11,556 nt of DNA. It comes from JAVBMO01 sp031552355. GTDB lineage: Bacteria; Bacteroidota; Bacteroidia; Bacteroidales; P3. The stretch is from positions 1-11,556 of the forward strand of contig JAVBMO010000163.1 of the NCBI GenBank assembly GCA_031552355.1, written 5' to 3'. Below are positions 1-8,900 of this stretch, piece after piece. The notes below the pieces were generated by a model. That model was given only the letters and a program-made list of their open reading frames with translations. It was not told the DNA's origin and searched no databases. Position numbers and translations under genes: made by a program. Numbering within the stretch: the first letter of the stretch is position 1; each line of letters opens with the position of its first letter.

Positions 1-116
1 AAAATTACCGCAACCAAAAGCTCGTAAGGGCTTCCGTAAACCAATTCACTTTCGGCGATAGGCCTGTTTTTTTCGAAATATTCGATTACCTTATTGAAAA
101 GTTCTTGCTTTTTCAC
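1..116 (-). CDS. nth: Endonuclease III, N-terminal fragment (cut by window edge)
   Basis: This is the start of a base-excision-repair DNA glycosylase/AP lyase that acts on oxidised pyrimidines. Only 38 codons plus two bases are in the window. The translation contains KVIEYFEKN, then AESELVYGSPYELLVAVI, which matches the N-terminal helix and the start of the HhH-GPD fold in Bacteroidota Nth proteins (typically E-x-Y-x-x-P-Y-x-L-L-V-A-V-I-L-S-A-Q). The catalytic Lys and Asp and the iron-sulfur cysteines lie beyond the edge and cannot be checked. The only plausible start is GTG at 116-114; no in-frame ATG occurs, and the same frame is closed by the TAA of the upstream gene at 131-129. The 12-base gap to that gene suggests one transcript. 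The identification rests on remembered family sequence over a short stretch, but the match is characteristic. Confidence 0.82.
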   Translation of the reverse strand, partial: MKKQELFNKVIEYFEKNRPIAESELVYGSPYELLVAVI

Positions 117-128
117 ACAAAAGAAGTT

Positions 129-2327
129 TTATTTTTTAAAATCAGCTTTTTTGTAACGTTTCTTCAATTCGCTTTTATATTCTTTACACAAAGTCCTAAA
201 CCATTTGTCATTTTCGTATTTTTCAAGAACTTTTTCGGCTTCTTCTTCAGGAACGGCTTTGTTGTACATGTCCAAAGTCATCAACTTGGCAATGCGTTTT
301 TGTACAGAAGACGTTTCCCAAGCACTGTATCCAAGGTCTTTCAATGCACCTAAAACTTCAACAGAAACCTTGAATTCTTTGTAACGAACCAAAATTTCTA
401 TGGCGTTCAGAATAAAATTTTCGTTTTTTAGGTCAACTAAAATATTACGTAGAAAAACGTGTTGCACTCCCATGCTTGCCAATCCATAAGTATTGTAGAA
501 TTCTTCGCCGGCGCCATATTGTTGGATATATGCCGTGGTGTCCGAACGGTTTAAAGCTTTGTAGGCGCCATCCATAATATTGATATATTCCAAAGGCTTT
601 TCCAATTGTGTTCTGAAATTTTCCAGTTTTGATTTATCCAAAGTACAGCCTTCCGATTCGCGTATACTCATCCCTTTTCTTATATAGCTGTCAGCGCAAT
701 AGAAATCTTCACGTTTTACGCAATCCATAATATTATACACAAATCCATTGATTTCATCCTGTTTTTTGGCGCAGACTTTTTTATCCAAAACCTCCAAATA
801 CGATTGCATGATTTTAATAACTTCAGGATCGTCTTGCATTTTGTAAGCGCCAATCAGTTCGTTCGTCATATTTATAAGGCTGTCGGCATCGCGTTGTTTC
901 CCTTGCCAAATAAGGTATTCGGCCTGAGACATACGTTTTGCCGTAATTTCACGGATGGCCAAACGATACATATCGTCCAATTCTCTTTTTTCGCTACTGA
1001 TAGTGGCCAAACGATTGGCCGATTCCAAAACCTGAAGCGCTTTTTCGTAACTGTTTACACTCAAATAGGAACGGGTTTCGTAGAATTTGTCGTCCAATTC
1101 TTGTTTAAGACTGGTGGCTCTTTGTTTGGCCGTTCCTGCCTCTGAAATATATTTTTTTTCAATAGCGTCAATATCTTTTTGGGTAGTGGGTTTGGTGTTG
1201 TCCACCACATAAGCGCCATATTTTTCTTTATATGTTTTCGGATTACTTCCTTCGCCAATGGTGTCGAGCATTTGAGCATATTTGCTTTTAGGCGGTGCAA
1301 TGGCCTCTACTTCCTTGGAAACCTGGTTGGCAAAACGGGTGTCCACAAAACTGCTGAAATATTTGGCTTTGTCAAGCAATTCGCTTTGCAGGGCGGCTTT
1401 ACGGTCGCCTTGTACCTTTTTGGCTTCTTCAAGATAATTTTCGGCAATACGCTTGGCAATGCTCGAAAAACCCGATGTATCTTTTATGCTCGAACGGTTT
1501 TCGCTGAAATATTCATAGGCCGTAGCGGCAAAATTGTCGGCCACCATATTTTTTTCCAAACTCAGGGCGCGTTCGGCAATTTTCAGATGGGCATTATAAA
1601 TTTCCTGTCTGCATTTGTTTATATTGAAAGTTATTTCCTCCTTTTTACAAGTGGCAATAGGGTCGGTTTGGCAAAATTCATTCAATTCGTTGAAAACATC
1701 CAAAGCATAGGCATATTTCCCCTGATTACTTAACGACATGGCATAAAGGAAATTTTTGTTATAAGCGTAGTCCAGTAAGTTGGTAACCAAGCGTTTTTCG
1801 TCCTCCGTAAGATTAAAAGTATTGTAAACCATGGTCATACGAGAAGTAGCTCTGACAATTTTTCCGCTGTCCAAATCAATTTTGGCCAATTGGTAATTCG
1901 CTAAAACATGTTTGGAATTCATTTCCAAAGTTTTGTTGAACATTTTTTCGGCCGCAGGAATATTTTTCTTCGAAAGTTCGAAAAGACCCTTCTGATACAT
2001 CCAATTGGCTGTCCGGGGAAGCATAAAATCAATAATTTCCTTGTTTTGGTCTATCAAGGCCTTTAACTCAAACCACGATTCAAAGACAATATAGTCAATG
2101 GATTGTTTTTCATATTTTTTCAAAACATCTTCGGCTGTAATCAATTGAAGGCTGTAAACAGGCAAAATATCAGGATTTTCGTATGAAAAACGGCTTAGAA
2201 TATTTTTTTGCTGCTCTATTTCGTTGGTAATCATTTTGCGTTCATTGCTCGACAAACGTTGTGCTGCAAGGTTTCCTGAAAGGATAATAAGTAAAAAAAG
2301 AATGGAAAGTCTCAATTTGGTTGCCAT
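129..2327 (-). CDS. Exported TPR-like helical repeat protein, function unknown
   Basis: I do not recognise a named family. The 732-residue product starts MATKLRLS and has a classic signal peptide: basic N terminus, hydrophobic core at about 7-17, and a likely signal peptidase I site after the LAA at 20-22. There is no lipobox cysteine, so a soluble periplasmic location is inferred. The rest looks almost wholly helical. TPR-like pairs are visible at about 109-156 (WMYQKGLFELSKKN, then KMFNKTLEMN and ANYQLAKI) and about 193-215 (FLYAMSLSNQGKYAYALDVF), with charged, coiled-coil-like helices after 380. Eight cysteines lie at about 219, 227, 239, 519, 536, 544, 561 and 714. I chose ATG at 2327 rather than the longer frame from 2396. 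The extra 23 residues would bury the signal peptide, and 2396 lies upstream of the TACCTTTG promoter element. It is divergent from gyrB and followed after 12 bases by nth. A scaffold or assembly role is possible but unsupported. Confidence 0.85.
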   Translation of the reverse strand: MATKLRLSILFLLIILSGNLAAQRLSSNERKMITNEIEQQKNILSRFSYENPDILPVYSLQLITAEDVLKKYEKQSIDYIVFESWFELKALIDQNKEIIDFMLPRTANWMYQKGLFELSKKNIPAAEKMFNKTLEMNSKHVLANYQLAKIDLDSGKIVRATSRMTMVYNTFNLTEDEKRLVTNLLDYAYNKNFLYAMSLSNQGKYAYALDVFNELNEFCQTDPIATCKKEEITFNINKCRQEIYNAHLKIAERALSLEKNMVADNFAATAYEYFSENRSSIKDTSGFSSIAKRIAENYLEEAKKVQGDRKAALQSELLDKAKYFSSFVDTRFANQVSKEVEAIAPPKSKYAQMLDTIGEGSNPKTYKEKYGAYVVDNTKPTTQKDIDAIEKKYISEAGTAKQRATSLKQELDDKFYETRSYLSVNSYEKALQVLESANRLATISSEKRELDDMYRLAIREITAKRMSQAEYLIWQGKQRDADSLINMTNELIGAYKMQDDPEVIKIMQSYLEVLDKKVCAKKQDEINGFVYNIMDCVKREDFYCADSYIRKGMSIRESEGCTLDKSKLENFRTQLEKPLEYINIMDGAYKALNRSDTTAYIQQYGAGEEFYNTYGLASMGVQHVFLRNILVDLKNENFILNAIEILVRYKEFKVSVEVLGALKDLGYSAWETSSVQKRIAKLMTLDMYNKAVPEEEAEKVLEKYENDKWFRTLCKEYKSELKKRYKKADFKK

Positions 2328-2383
2328 AATTTCTATCAGATTGGTATAAAATGTACTTGTAAAAGTATGCTTTTCAAAAGGTA

Positions 2384-2391
2384 CAAAGGTA
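2384..2391 (-). promoter_or_regulatory. Bacteroidota -7 promoter element for the TPR-like gene
   Basis: Read on the minus strand this is TACCTTTG, a full match to the TAnnTTTG -7 consensus of the primary sigma factor in Bacteroidota. It sits 56 bases upstream of the chosen ATG at 2327, giving an inferred transcript start near 2377 and a leader of about 50 bases. The expected -33 TTTG box about 19-20 bases further upstream is poor (AATG). The call rests on the -7 box and its position only. Confidence 0.5.
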
Positions 2392-2470
2392 CTCATTTTT
2401 TGTTTATCTGCATTAGCTTTTATGCACGTGGGCTGTTTATATCTTTTTTCCTAAAGTCATGTTTTTTTCG

Positions 2471-2478
2471 TACCTTTG
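2471..2478 (+). promoter_or_regulatory. Bacteroidota -7 promoter element for gyrB
   Basis: TACCTTTG matches the TAnnTTTG -7 consensus exactly and lies 31 bases before the gyrB ATG at 2510. The inferred transcript start is near 2485, leaving a short A-rich leader without a Shine-Dalgarno sequence, as is usual in this phylum. At a 20-base spacer the upstream box is TTTC (2447-2450), three of four matches to TTTG. The position of this element also argues against a gyrB start at 2459. Confidence 0.55.
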
Positions 2479-2509
2479 TCGCTTGTTTAAAAAATGGAAA
2501 ATTTGCATT

Positions 2510-4465
2510 ATGAGCGAAAACGAAAAAAAAGAACAAGGTAATTACACAGCAGACAGTATTACAGTATTGGAAGGTTTGGAAGCAGTTCGCCTGCGTCCGG
2601 CCATGTACATAGGTGATGTGAATATGAGAGGGCTACACCATTTGGTTTACGAGGTGGTTGACAACTCTATAGATGAGGCGCTTGCGGGGTATTGTACAAA
2701 AATTAAAGTTAGCATACACGAAGACAATTCTATTTCGGTAGAAGATAATGGACGGGGAATTCCTGTCGGCATTCATAAAAAAGAAGGACGTTCGGCTTTG
2801 GAAGTGGTTATGACCGTTTTACATGCCGGTGGTAAATTCGACAAGGGAACATACAAGGTTTCCGGCGGTTTGCATGGTGTGGGGGTTTCTTGTGTGAACG
2901 CCCTTTCGGTTGATATGAAAGTGGAAGTTTTTACTGAGGGAAAAAGCTATATGCAAGAATACCAAAAAGGTATTCCATTGTATCCCGTGAAGGAAACCGG
3001 AATTACAGACAAAAGAGGTACTACGGTTTGGTTTAAACCCGATGGAAGTATTTTTACCGTAACGGAATACAATTACGATACTTTGGCAGCTCGTTTGAAG
3101 GAATTGGCTTATTTGAACAAAGGCATCGAATTGAGTATTACCGATTTTCGCGAAAAAGACGATACAGGGAATTATCGCTCAACCGTTTTCTTCTCAGAAC
3201 ATGGTTTACGCGACTTTATCAACTATTTGGACGAAACTCGCGAAAAAATTATGCCGGAACCCATTTGTATTGAAGGTGAAAAAGGCGGAATTCCAATTGA
3301 AATTGCGCTTCAATACAATACTTCATTTTCGGAAAATATTCATTCTTACGTAAACAATATCAATACCCACGAAGGGGGGACGCATTTGTCCGGTTTCCGC
3401 CGTGGACTAACACGTACTTTGAAAAGCTATGCCGAAAAATCGGGCATGCTCGACAAAATAAAATTCGACATCAGTGGTGATGACTTCCGCGAAGGTTTAA
3501 CCGCTATTGTTTCCATAAAAATTGCCGAACCTCAGTTTGAGGGGCAAACCAAGACCAAATTGGGAAACAACGAAGCCATGGGAGCCGTTGACCAAATTGT
3601 CAGCGACTTGCTTACGCACTATTTGGAAGAAAACCCTAAGGAATCGCGTTTGATTGTCAATAAAGTGATTTTAGCTGCTACGGCGCGTCATGCCGCGCGC
3701 AAAGCCCGCGAAATGGTGCAACGCCAAACTGTATTCAGCGGTGGTGGATTGCCCGGAAAACTTTCCGATTGCCAAAGCACAGACCCCAGTATTTGCGAAC
3801 TCTATCTTGTGGAGGGAGATTCCGCAGGGGGAACGGCAAAATCAGGCCGTTACCGCGAATACCAAGCCATTCTTCCGTTGAGGGGTAAAATCCTGAATGT
3901 GGAAAAAGCCATGCCTTACAAGGTCTTGGAAAACGAAGAAATTAAAAATATTTACCAAGCTTTGGGCGTAACCATAGGAACGGCAGAAGACAGCAAAGCC
4001 TTAAATATGGACAAACTTCGTTACCACAAAGTAGTTATCATGACCGATGCCGATGTGGACGGAAGCCACATTGCGACTTTGATTTTGACTTTCTTCTACC
4101 GTCACATGAAGGAATTGATAGAAAACGGTTATGTATATATAGCTACACCTCCTTTATATTTAGTGAAAAAAGGTAAGGAAAGTCGCTATTGCTGGGCAGA
4201 AGAAGAACGTTTGGCTGCCATTCAGGAAATGGGTGGCGGAAGAGATTCCGGCGTACATGTTCAGCGTTATAAAGGGTTAGGGGAAATGAATGCCAGCCAA
4301 TTGCGCGACACAACGATGGATCCTAAAAACCGGATTTTGCGTCAGGTAACTATTGACAATGCTTCGGAAGCAGACCATACATTTTCTATGTTGATGGGAG
4401 AAGATGTGTTGCCACGGAAAGAATTTATCGAGAAAAATGCCAAATACGCACGTATTGATGCGTAA
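2510..4465 (+). CDS. gyrB: DNA gyrase subunit B
   Basis: This is the ATPase/TOPRIM subunit of gyrase, which with GyrA introduces negative supercoils into DNA using ATP. The 651-residue protein is complete. GHKL ATPase landmarks: EVVDNSIDE at 48-56 (catalytic Glu48, Mg-binding Asn52), DNGRGIP at 79-85, GGLHGVG at 119-125, and the transducer loop QTKTKLGN at 346-353 with ATP-contacting Lys348. TOPRIM landmarks: EGDSAGG at 435-441, PLRGKILNVEKA at 456-467 and the acidic triad in TDADVDGSH (Asp513, Asp515, Asp517), followed by QRYKGLGEMN at 585-594. The length fits the short form without the roughly 170-residue insertion of E. coli GyrB. GyrB is preferred over ParE by overall resemblance to Bacteroides GyrB. 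ATG at 2510 is chosen over the longer frame at 2459, because the extra 17 residues are unlike GyrB and begin upstream of the promoter -7 box. Confidence 0.96.
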   Translation: MSENEKKEQGNYTADSITVLEGLEAVRLRPAMYIGDVNMRGLHHLVYEVVDNSIDEALAGYCTKIKVSIHEDNSISVEDNGRGIPVGIHKKEGRSALEVVMTVLHAGGKFDKGTYKVSGGLHGVGVSCVNALSVDMKVEVFTEGKSYMQEYQKGIPLYPVKETGITDKRGTTVWFKPDGSIFTVTEYNYDTLAARLKELAYLNKGIELSITDFREKDDTGNYRSTVFFSEHGLRDFINYLDETREKIMPEPICIEGEKGGIPIEIALQYNTSFSENIHSYVNNINTHEGGTHLSGFRRGLTRTLKSYAEKSGMLDKIKFDISGDDFREGLTAIVSIKIAEPQFEGQTKTKLGNNEAMGAVDQIVSDLLTHYLEENPKESRLIVNKVILAATARHAARKAREMVQRQTVFSGGGLPGKLSDCQSTDPSICELYLVEGDSAGGTAKSGRYREYQAILPLRGKILNVEKAMPYKVLENEEIKNIYQALGVTIGTAEDSKALNMDKLRYHKVVIMTDADVDGSHIATLILTFFYRHMKELIENGYVYIATPPLYLVKKGKESRYCWAEEERLAAIQEMGGGRDSGVHVQRYKGLGEMNASQLRDTTMDPKNRILRQVTIDNASEADHTFSMLMGEDVLPRKEFIEKNAKYARIDA

Positions 4466-4467
4466 TT

Positions 4468-4508
4468 AATTGAGAATTGAAATTGAGAATGTTTGTCGCT
4501 GCGCGACA
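4468..4508. repeat. Low-complexity direct repeat plus small hairpin after gyrB
   Basis: The 10-mer AATTGAGAAT occurs at 4468-4477 and again at 4481-4490, starting two bases after the gyrB stop codon. It is followed by a tight perfect inverted repeat, TGTCGC (4494-4499), loop TGC, GCGACA (4503-4508). From memory, such TTGAGAATTGA runs are common in Bacteroidota intergenic DNA. Function is unknown; it is distinct from the terminator stem that starts at 4510. Confidence 0.6.
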
Positions 4509-4509
4509 G

Positions 4510-4549
4510 AAAAGCCGCTTGTGCGAAATGCAACGTATAAGCGGCTTTT
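4510..4549. terminator. Probable bidirectional intrinsic terminator between gyrB and the efflux operon
   Basis: A perfect 11-base inverted repeat, AAAAGCCGCTT (4510-4520) and AAGCGGCTTTT (4539-4549), encloses an 18-base loop. The GC-rich core flanked by A and T runs gives a U-tract in either direction, though only four bases long. It lies 45 bases after the gyrB stop and about 80 bases after the stop of the oppositely oriented outer-membrane channel gene, where a shared convergent terminator is expected. The long loop and short U-tracts make its strength uncertain. Confidence 0.75.
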
Positions 4550-4631
4550 ATTATGTATCATGCTGGGCGTAGTAGGAAATATGTAAATCCTATCAAAAGA
4601 GAATAGTCGAATTGTCAAATTTTCAAATCAT

Positions 4632-5966
4632 CTAAAGATTCTTTAAAATCTCACCACTGAGTTGTTGGAGCGAAATTTCACAAAGTTTGGTGTTGTATTC
4701 GGCTGCCAACAGGCGATTTTCGGCTTCGAGCAGGCTGTTTTGGGCTTCGCGAAGTTCAATACCTGAAAGGTCTCCGAGTTTGTAGCGGTCAATGGCAATT
4801 TCGTGGTTTTCTTTGGCTACTTCAAGGTTGGAACGTTCCAAACCAATCAGATTCAGATAAGTTTCGTACGACATCCAAAGGTTGGTAAAATCGGCTTTGA
4901 TAGACAATTCCAACTGTTCATACCGAATTTCCACATTTTCCACAGCCAGTTGGGCGTTTCGTTGTTCCCTGCGACGGTTCATCCCGTCAAAAATATTAAA
5001 TCCTAAGGTTAAACCATAATTCAAGCCCAAGTTTTGTTGGCGTTCGTAAGTCCCCGTTTCAAAAGTATTTAAAGTATAGCCATATCCGGCATTCAGCTTC
5101 AGGTAAGGGTAGTTGCGGCTTTTAATCATTTTATAATCCAGTTCGCTCAAACTTTTGTCTTTTATGGCAAGCAAGAGCGAAGTATTATTGATTTTTATCT
5201 GTTCCCAAAGACTGTCTTTTGTCAAAGAATAGTTGAGATTTATGGTTGTATCCAAAATGGCGAACGGTTGCGAAACTTCTTCTACGGCCATCAAATGATT
5301 GAGCCTTACAGCAGAGCGGTAAAGCGTTTCGGTTTGTTTTACAAGGCTTGAACTGTCAGCATTGAAATCCACAGTGGCCTGCTGCAAATCCAAGCGAGAC
5401 AACGAACCGATTTTATAACGGGCTTCCACAATCCGAAGCCGCTCTCTTGACAAAGCCACAGCCGATTTTAGGTTTTTTAGCCGGATATTTTGCTGGATAT
5501 AATTGTAATATTCCATTGAAAGGTTGGCGGCAAAATCTTCCAAGGTCAAGCGGGTATTTAGTTCACCTTTCTTTTGCAATTCTTTGAGTCGTTCATAATT
5601 TGCCTGAATTTTAAAGCCGTCGAAAACCATCCAATTCAAATTTAAGCCTGCATTTACCGTTTGGGTGAGATTATTATTGATATGAGTACTTTCACCTGAA
5701 AAATAATCATAGTCAGAGTTATTTAGGGCGCCGGAATAGCCTGCATTCAGGTCTAAAGTGGGCAAATATCCCGCATTGCCCAAGCTAGCATTGTTGTCCG
5801 AAATTTTTTGTTCATTCCGTACAATCTGTATGCCGTAATTCTTTTCCAAACCAGTTTTCAGGCAATATTGCAAAGTATAAATTTCCTGAGCGTTGGCTGT
5901 ACTGAAAATGGCAATTATAAAAAACAAAAAGGTCGATAAGCAAAATTTATTTTTTATGTATTTCAT
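4632..5966 (-). CDS. TolC-family outer-membrane efflux channel
   Basis: This is the outer-membrane exit duct of the tripartite pump encoded just upstream. The 444-residue precursor has an N-terminal signal peptide (basic MKYIKNK, hydrophobic core about 9-21, likely cleavage after ANA at 24-26). Cys9 precedes the hydrophobic core, so it is not a lipobox. The internal duplication typical of OEP proteins is clear. RYKIGSLSRLDLQQA at 183-197 is echoed by RYKLGDLSGIELREAQ at 394-409, and NWMVFDG at 111-117 is echoed by GFNIFDG at 322-328, matching the repeated strand and helical-hairpin modules. Length is normal for the family. It is the last gene of the operon, 31 bases after the RND gene on the same strand, so co-transcription is likely. 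The specific substrate cannot be read from the sequence. Confidence 0.93.
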   Translation of the reverse strand: MKYIKNKFCLSTFLFFIIAIFSTANAQEIYTLQYCLKTGLEKNYGIQIVRNEQKISDNNASLGNAGYLPTLDLNAGYSGALNNSDYDYFSGESTHINNNLTQTVNAGLNLNWMVFDGFKIQANYERLKELQKKGELNTRLTLEDFAANLSMEYYNYIQQNIRLKNLKSAVALSRERLRIVEARYKIGSLSRLDLQQATVDFNADSSSLVKQTETLYRSAVRLNHLMAVEEVSQPFAILDTTINLNYSLTKDSLWEQIKINNTSLLLAIKDKSLSELDYKMIKSRNYPYLKLNAGYGYTLNTFETGTYERQQNLGLNYGLTLGFNIFDGMNRRREQRNAQLAVENVEIRYEQLELSIKADFTNLWMSYETYLNLIGLERSNLEVAKENHEIAIDRYKLGDLSGIELREAQNSLLEAENRLLAAEYNTKLCEISLQQLSGEILKNL

Positions 5967-5997
5967 CTTTAGATGTTTATTCTATTTGATAGATTTT

Positions 5998-8900
5998 TTA
6001 ATTAGCAACCAATTGATTTTCCTTATTTCTTTTATCATCTCGTTTTTTCCGGTCTGTAGAAATGTAAGAATAAATAGCCGGAACCACATACATGGTTAAA
6101 AATGTGGATACAATCAATCCGCCGATAACGGCAATCCCCATGGCAATCCGTCCGTTGGCGCCTTCTGCGCTTGCCAAAGCCAAAGGAAGTGTTCCTAAAA
6201 CAGTGGCAAAACTGGTCATCAGAATGGGGCGAAGCCTTTGTACCGCAGCGCCTTGTATGGCTTCTCTTTTCGGGATTCCATGTTCTTGCCGTTGGTTGGC
6301 AAATTCCACAATCAGAATCCCGTTTTTAGCCACTAAACCTATTAGCATAATGATTCCTATCTGGCTGAAAATATTCATTGTAATGTCTTTGTAATACATA
6401 AAAATCAAGGCGCCGGCAATAGCCAAAGGCACTGTGAGCATGATGATGAGTGGGTCTTTGAAACTTTCGAACTGTGCAGCTAAAATCAAAAAAATGAGCA
6501 CTAAAGCTAGTAAAAAGGCAAACAACAAACTCGAAGAACTTTCGCGAAACGATTTCGAATCGCCGGACAAAGCCGTGCGGAAACTTTCGTCAAGGGTTTC
6601 TTTTGCAATTTTATCCATTTCGTCCAAACCTTCGCCAATGGTTACACCTTTTGCCAATCCGGCCGAAACCGTGGCGGAATTAAAACGGTTGTAGCGATAC
6701 AATTGCGGTGGCGCCACACTTTCGCTCAAATCTACCATATTATCCAACTGAATCATAAAACCGTCTTTATTTTTCACGTAAATGGATTTCAGGTCGAGAG
6801 GCGTATTTCGCTGTTGGCGGTTGATTTCGCCCAAAATTTGGTACTGTTTCCCGTTCATATAAAAATATCCCATCCGCTGGCCGCTCAGGGCATATTGTAA
6901 GGTTTGCCCAATGTCGCGAGTGCTTACGCCGAGCAGTCCGGCTTTGTCGCGGTTGATTTCCACGCGGGCTTCGGGTTTGGTAAATTTTAAATCCACATCT
7001 GCCATTTGGAATTTGGGACTTTCATTCACTTTCTGCATGAAAGCAGGAATAAATGCCTGCAATTTTTCTAGATTCGGGGCTTGTAAAACATATTGAATGG
7101 GCATGCTGCCACGTCTTCCACCAAAGGTAGATTGCTGTTGAACGAAAGCTCGGGCGTCGGTTTCGGAACGCATGGCATCGGAAAGGGCATCGGCAATTTC
7201 CATTTGGCTGCGCTTACGGTCTTTAATATCGGACAACATCAATCGGGAAAATCCCGTATTTTTGTTTACCATCATAATATTAACCCTTCGTTCGGGAGCG
7301 ACAGAATCTGCCAAAACGCTTATCTTTTCGGTAAAATCGCGGTAAAATTCATAGGTGGAACCTTCAGGAACCTTTGTTCGTATGGTTATTTGCGAACGGT
7401 CTTCCAAAGGCGCCATTTCCGAAGGGATTTTTATATAAAAATAGACAATCACCGACAAGGTAGCCGCAATTACCGGAAAAACAATCCATTTGTGAGAAAG
7501 GAAATAATTGAGTGAACGACTGTAAAATTTATTTAAACCGGTGAAAAAAGGTTCGGTTTTACGGTAAAACCAATTTTGTTTTTCGCGCCGTTTCAACAAT
7601 TTGGTCGATAGCATGGGCGTGAAAGTCAAGGCTACAAAGGCGGAAATTAGTACAGCGCCGGAAATGACAATGCTAAATTCGCGGAACAGCCGCCCTGTCA
7701 TTCCTTCCATAAAAACAATAGGAAAAAACACCGCTACCAAAGTAATGGTGGTAGAAACCACCGCAAAAAATATTTCTTTTGACCCTTCTATGCCGGCATC
7801 CAGAGGTTTCATGCCCTTTTCAATTCGGACATAAATATTTTCGGTAACTACAATGGCGTCATCGACCACAAGCCCCACGGCCAAAACCACCGCCAGCAAC
7901 GACAATACATTGATGGAAAATCCTGCCACGTACATTACAAAAAACGCCCCGACCAACGAAACGGGAATTACCACGCAGGGAATCAAAGTTACACGCCAGT
8001 CGCGAAGAAACAAAAAGATAATCAGCACTACCAAAGCAAAGGCAATATAAACGGTTTCTTCCACTTCGGCTATAGAAGAACGGATAAACTTTGTGTTGTC
8101 GTAGCCAATTTCAATGGAAACGTCTTTAGGAAGGTCTTTTTGGATTTGTTTAACCCGCTTATTAACTTCGTCGGAAATATTGATTTGATTGGCGCCGGGT
8201 TGGGGGATAATCACCACGCTGACAACCGGAATCCCATTCTTTTTCAGGATACTTTGCTGGACTTCGGGACCCAATTCGGCTGTACCGATATCCCGGAAAC
8301 GGACAATATTATAATCGTCTTGCTTGATAATTAAACTGTTGAATTCCTCGGGCGACTGCATCAGGCCCATGGTTCTGATAGTCAATTCAACCTGGTTTCC
8401 CTCAATGCTTCCCGAAGGTAATTCCACATTTTCCATGTCGATGGCATTTTTAACATCGATAGGAGTGATGCCATAAGCCGCCATTTTATTAGGGTCGAGC
8501 CAAAGGCGCATGCAATAACGCTTTTCGCCCCAAATGCTTACAGAACTTACATCGGTAATGGTTTGAAGTTGTTCTTTTACGGTAAGGTCGGCAATTTCGC
8601 TCAATTCCAACAGAGAACGCTGGTTACTTTGAATATCGACTTGCATGATGGGGTCGGAATCGGCGTCGGCTTTCGAAACCGTAGGCGGGTCGCAGTCGCG
8701 TGGCAACAGGCGTTGCGCTCGCGAAACTTTGTCGCGCACGTCGTTGGCCGCAGTTTCCATATCCACATTCAATTCAAATTCAACCGTGATGCGGCTTCGT
8801 CCTTGACTACTTGAGCTGCTGAGCGAACGAATGCCCGGAATACCGTTGATATTTTGTTCGAGCGGTTCTGTTATTTGGTTTTCAACAACATCGGAATTGG

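Noticed and set aside
1179..1733. 184-codon open frame on the plus strand
   Set aside because: It lies wholly antisense to the TPR-like gene. Its Phe/Ile/Gly-rich translation is the usual mirror of a Lys/Asn/Ala-rich helical protein and shows no domain.
2425..2430. CACGTG palindrome between the divergent promoters
   Set aside because: A 6-base palindrome is too short to call as an operator, and no flanking symmetry extends it convincingly.
6092..6694. Plus-strand open frames antisense to the RND pump gene
   Set aside because: They overlap conserved transmembrane coding sequence of the pump, and their translations have no family resemblance.
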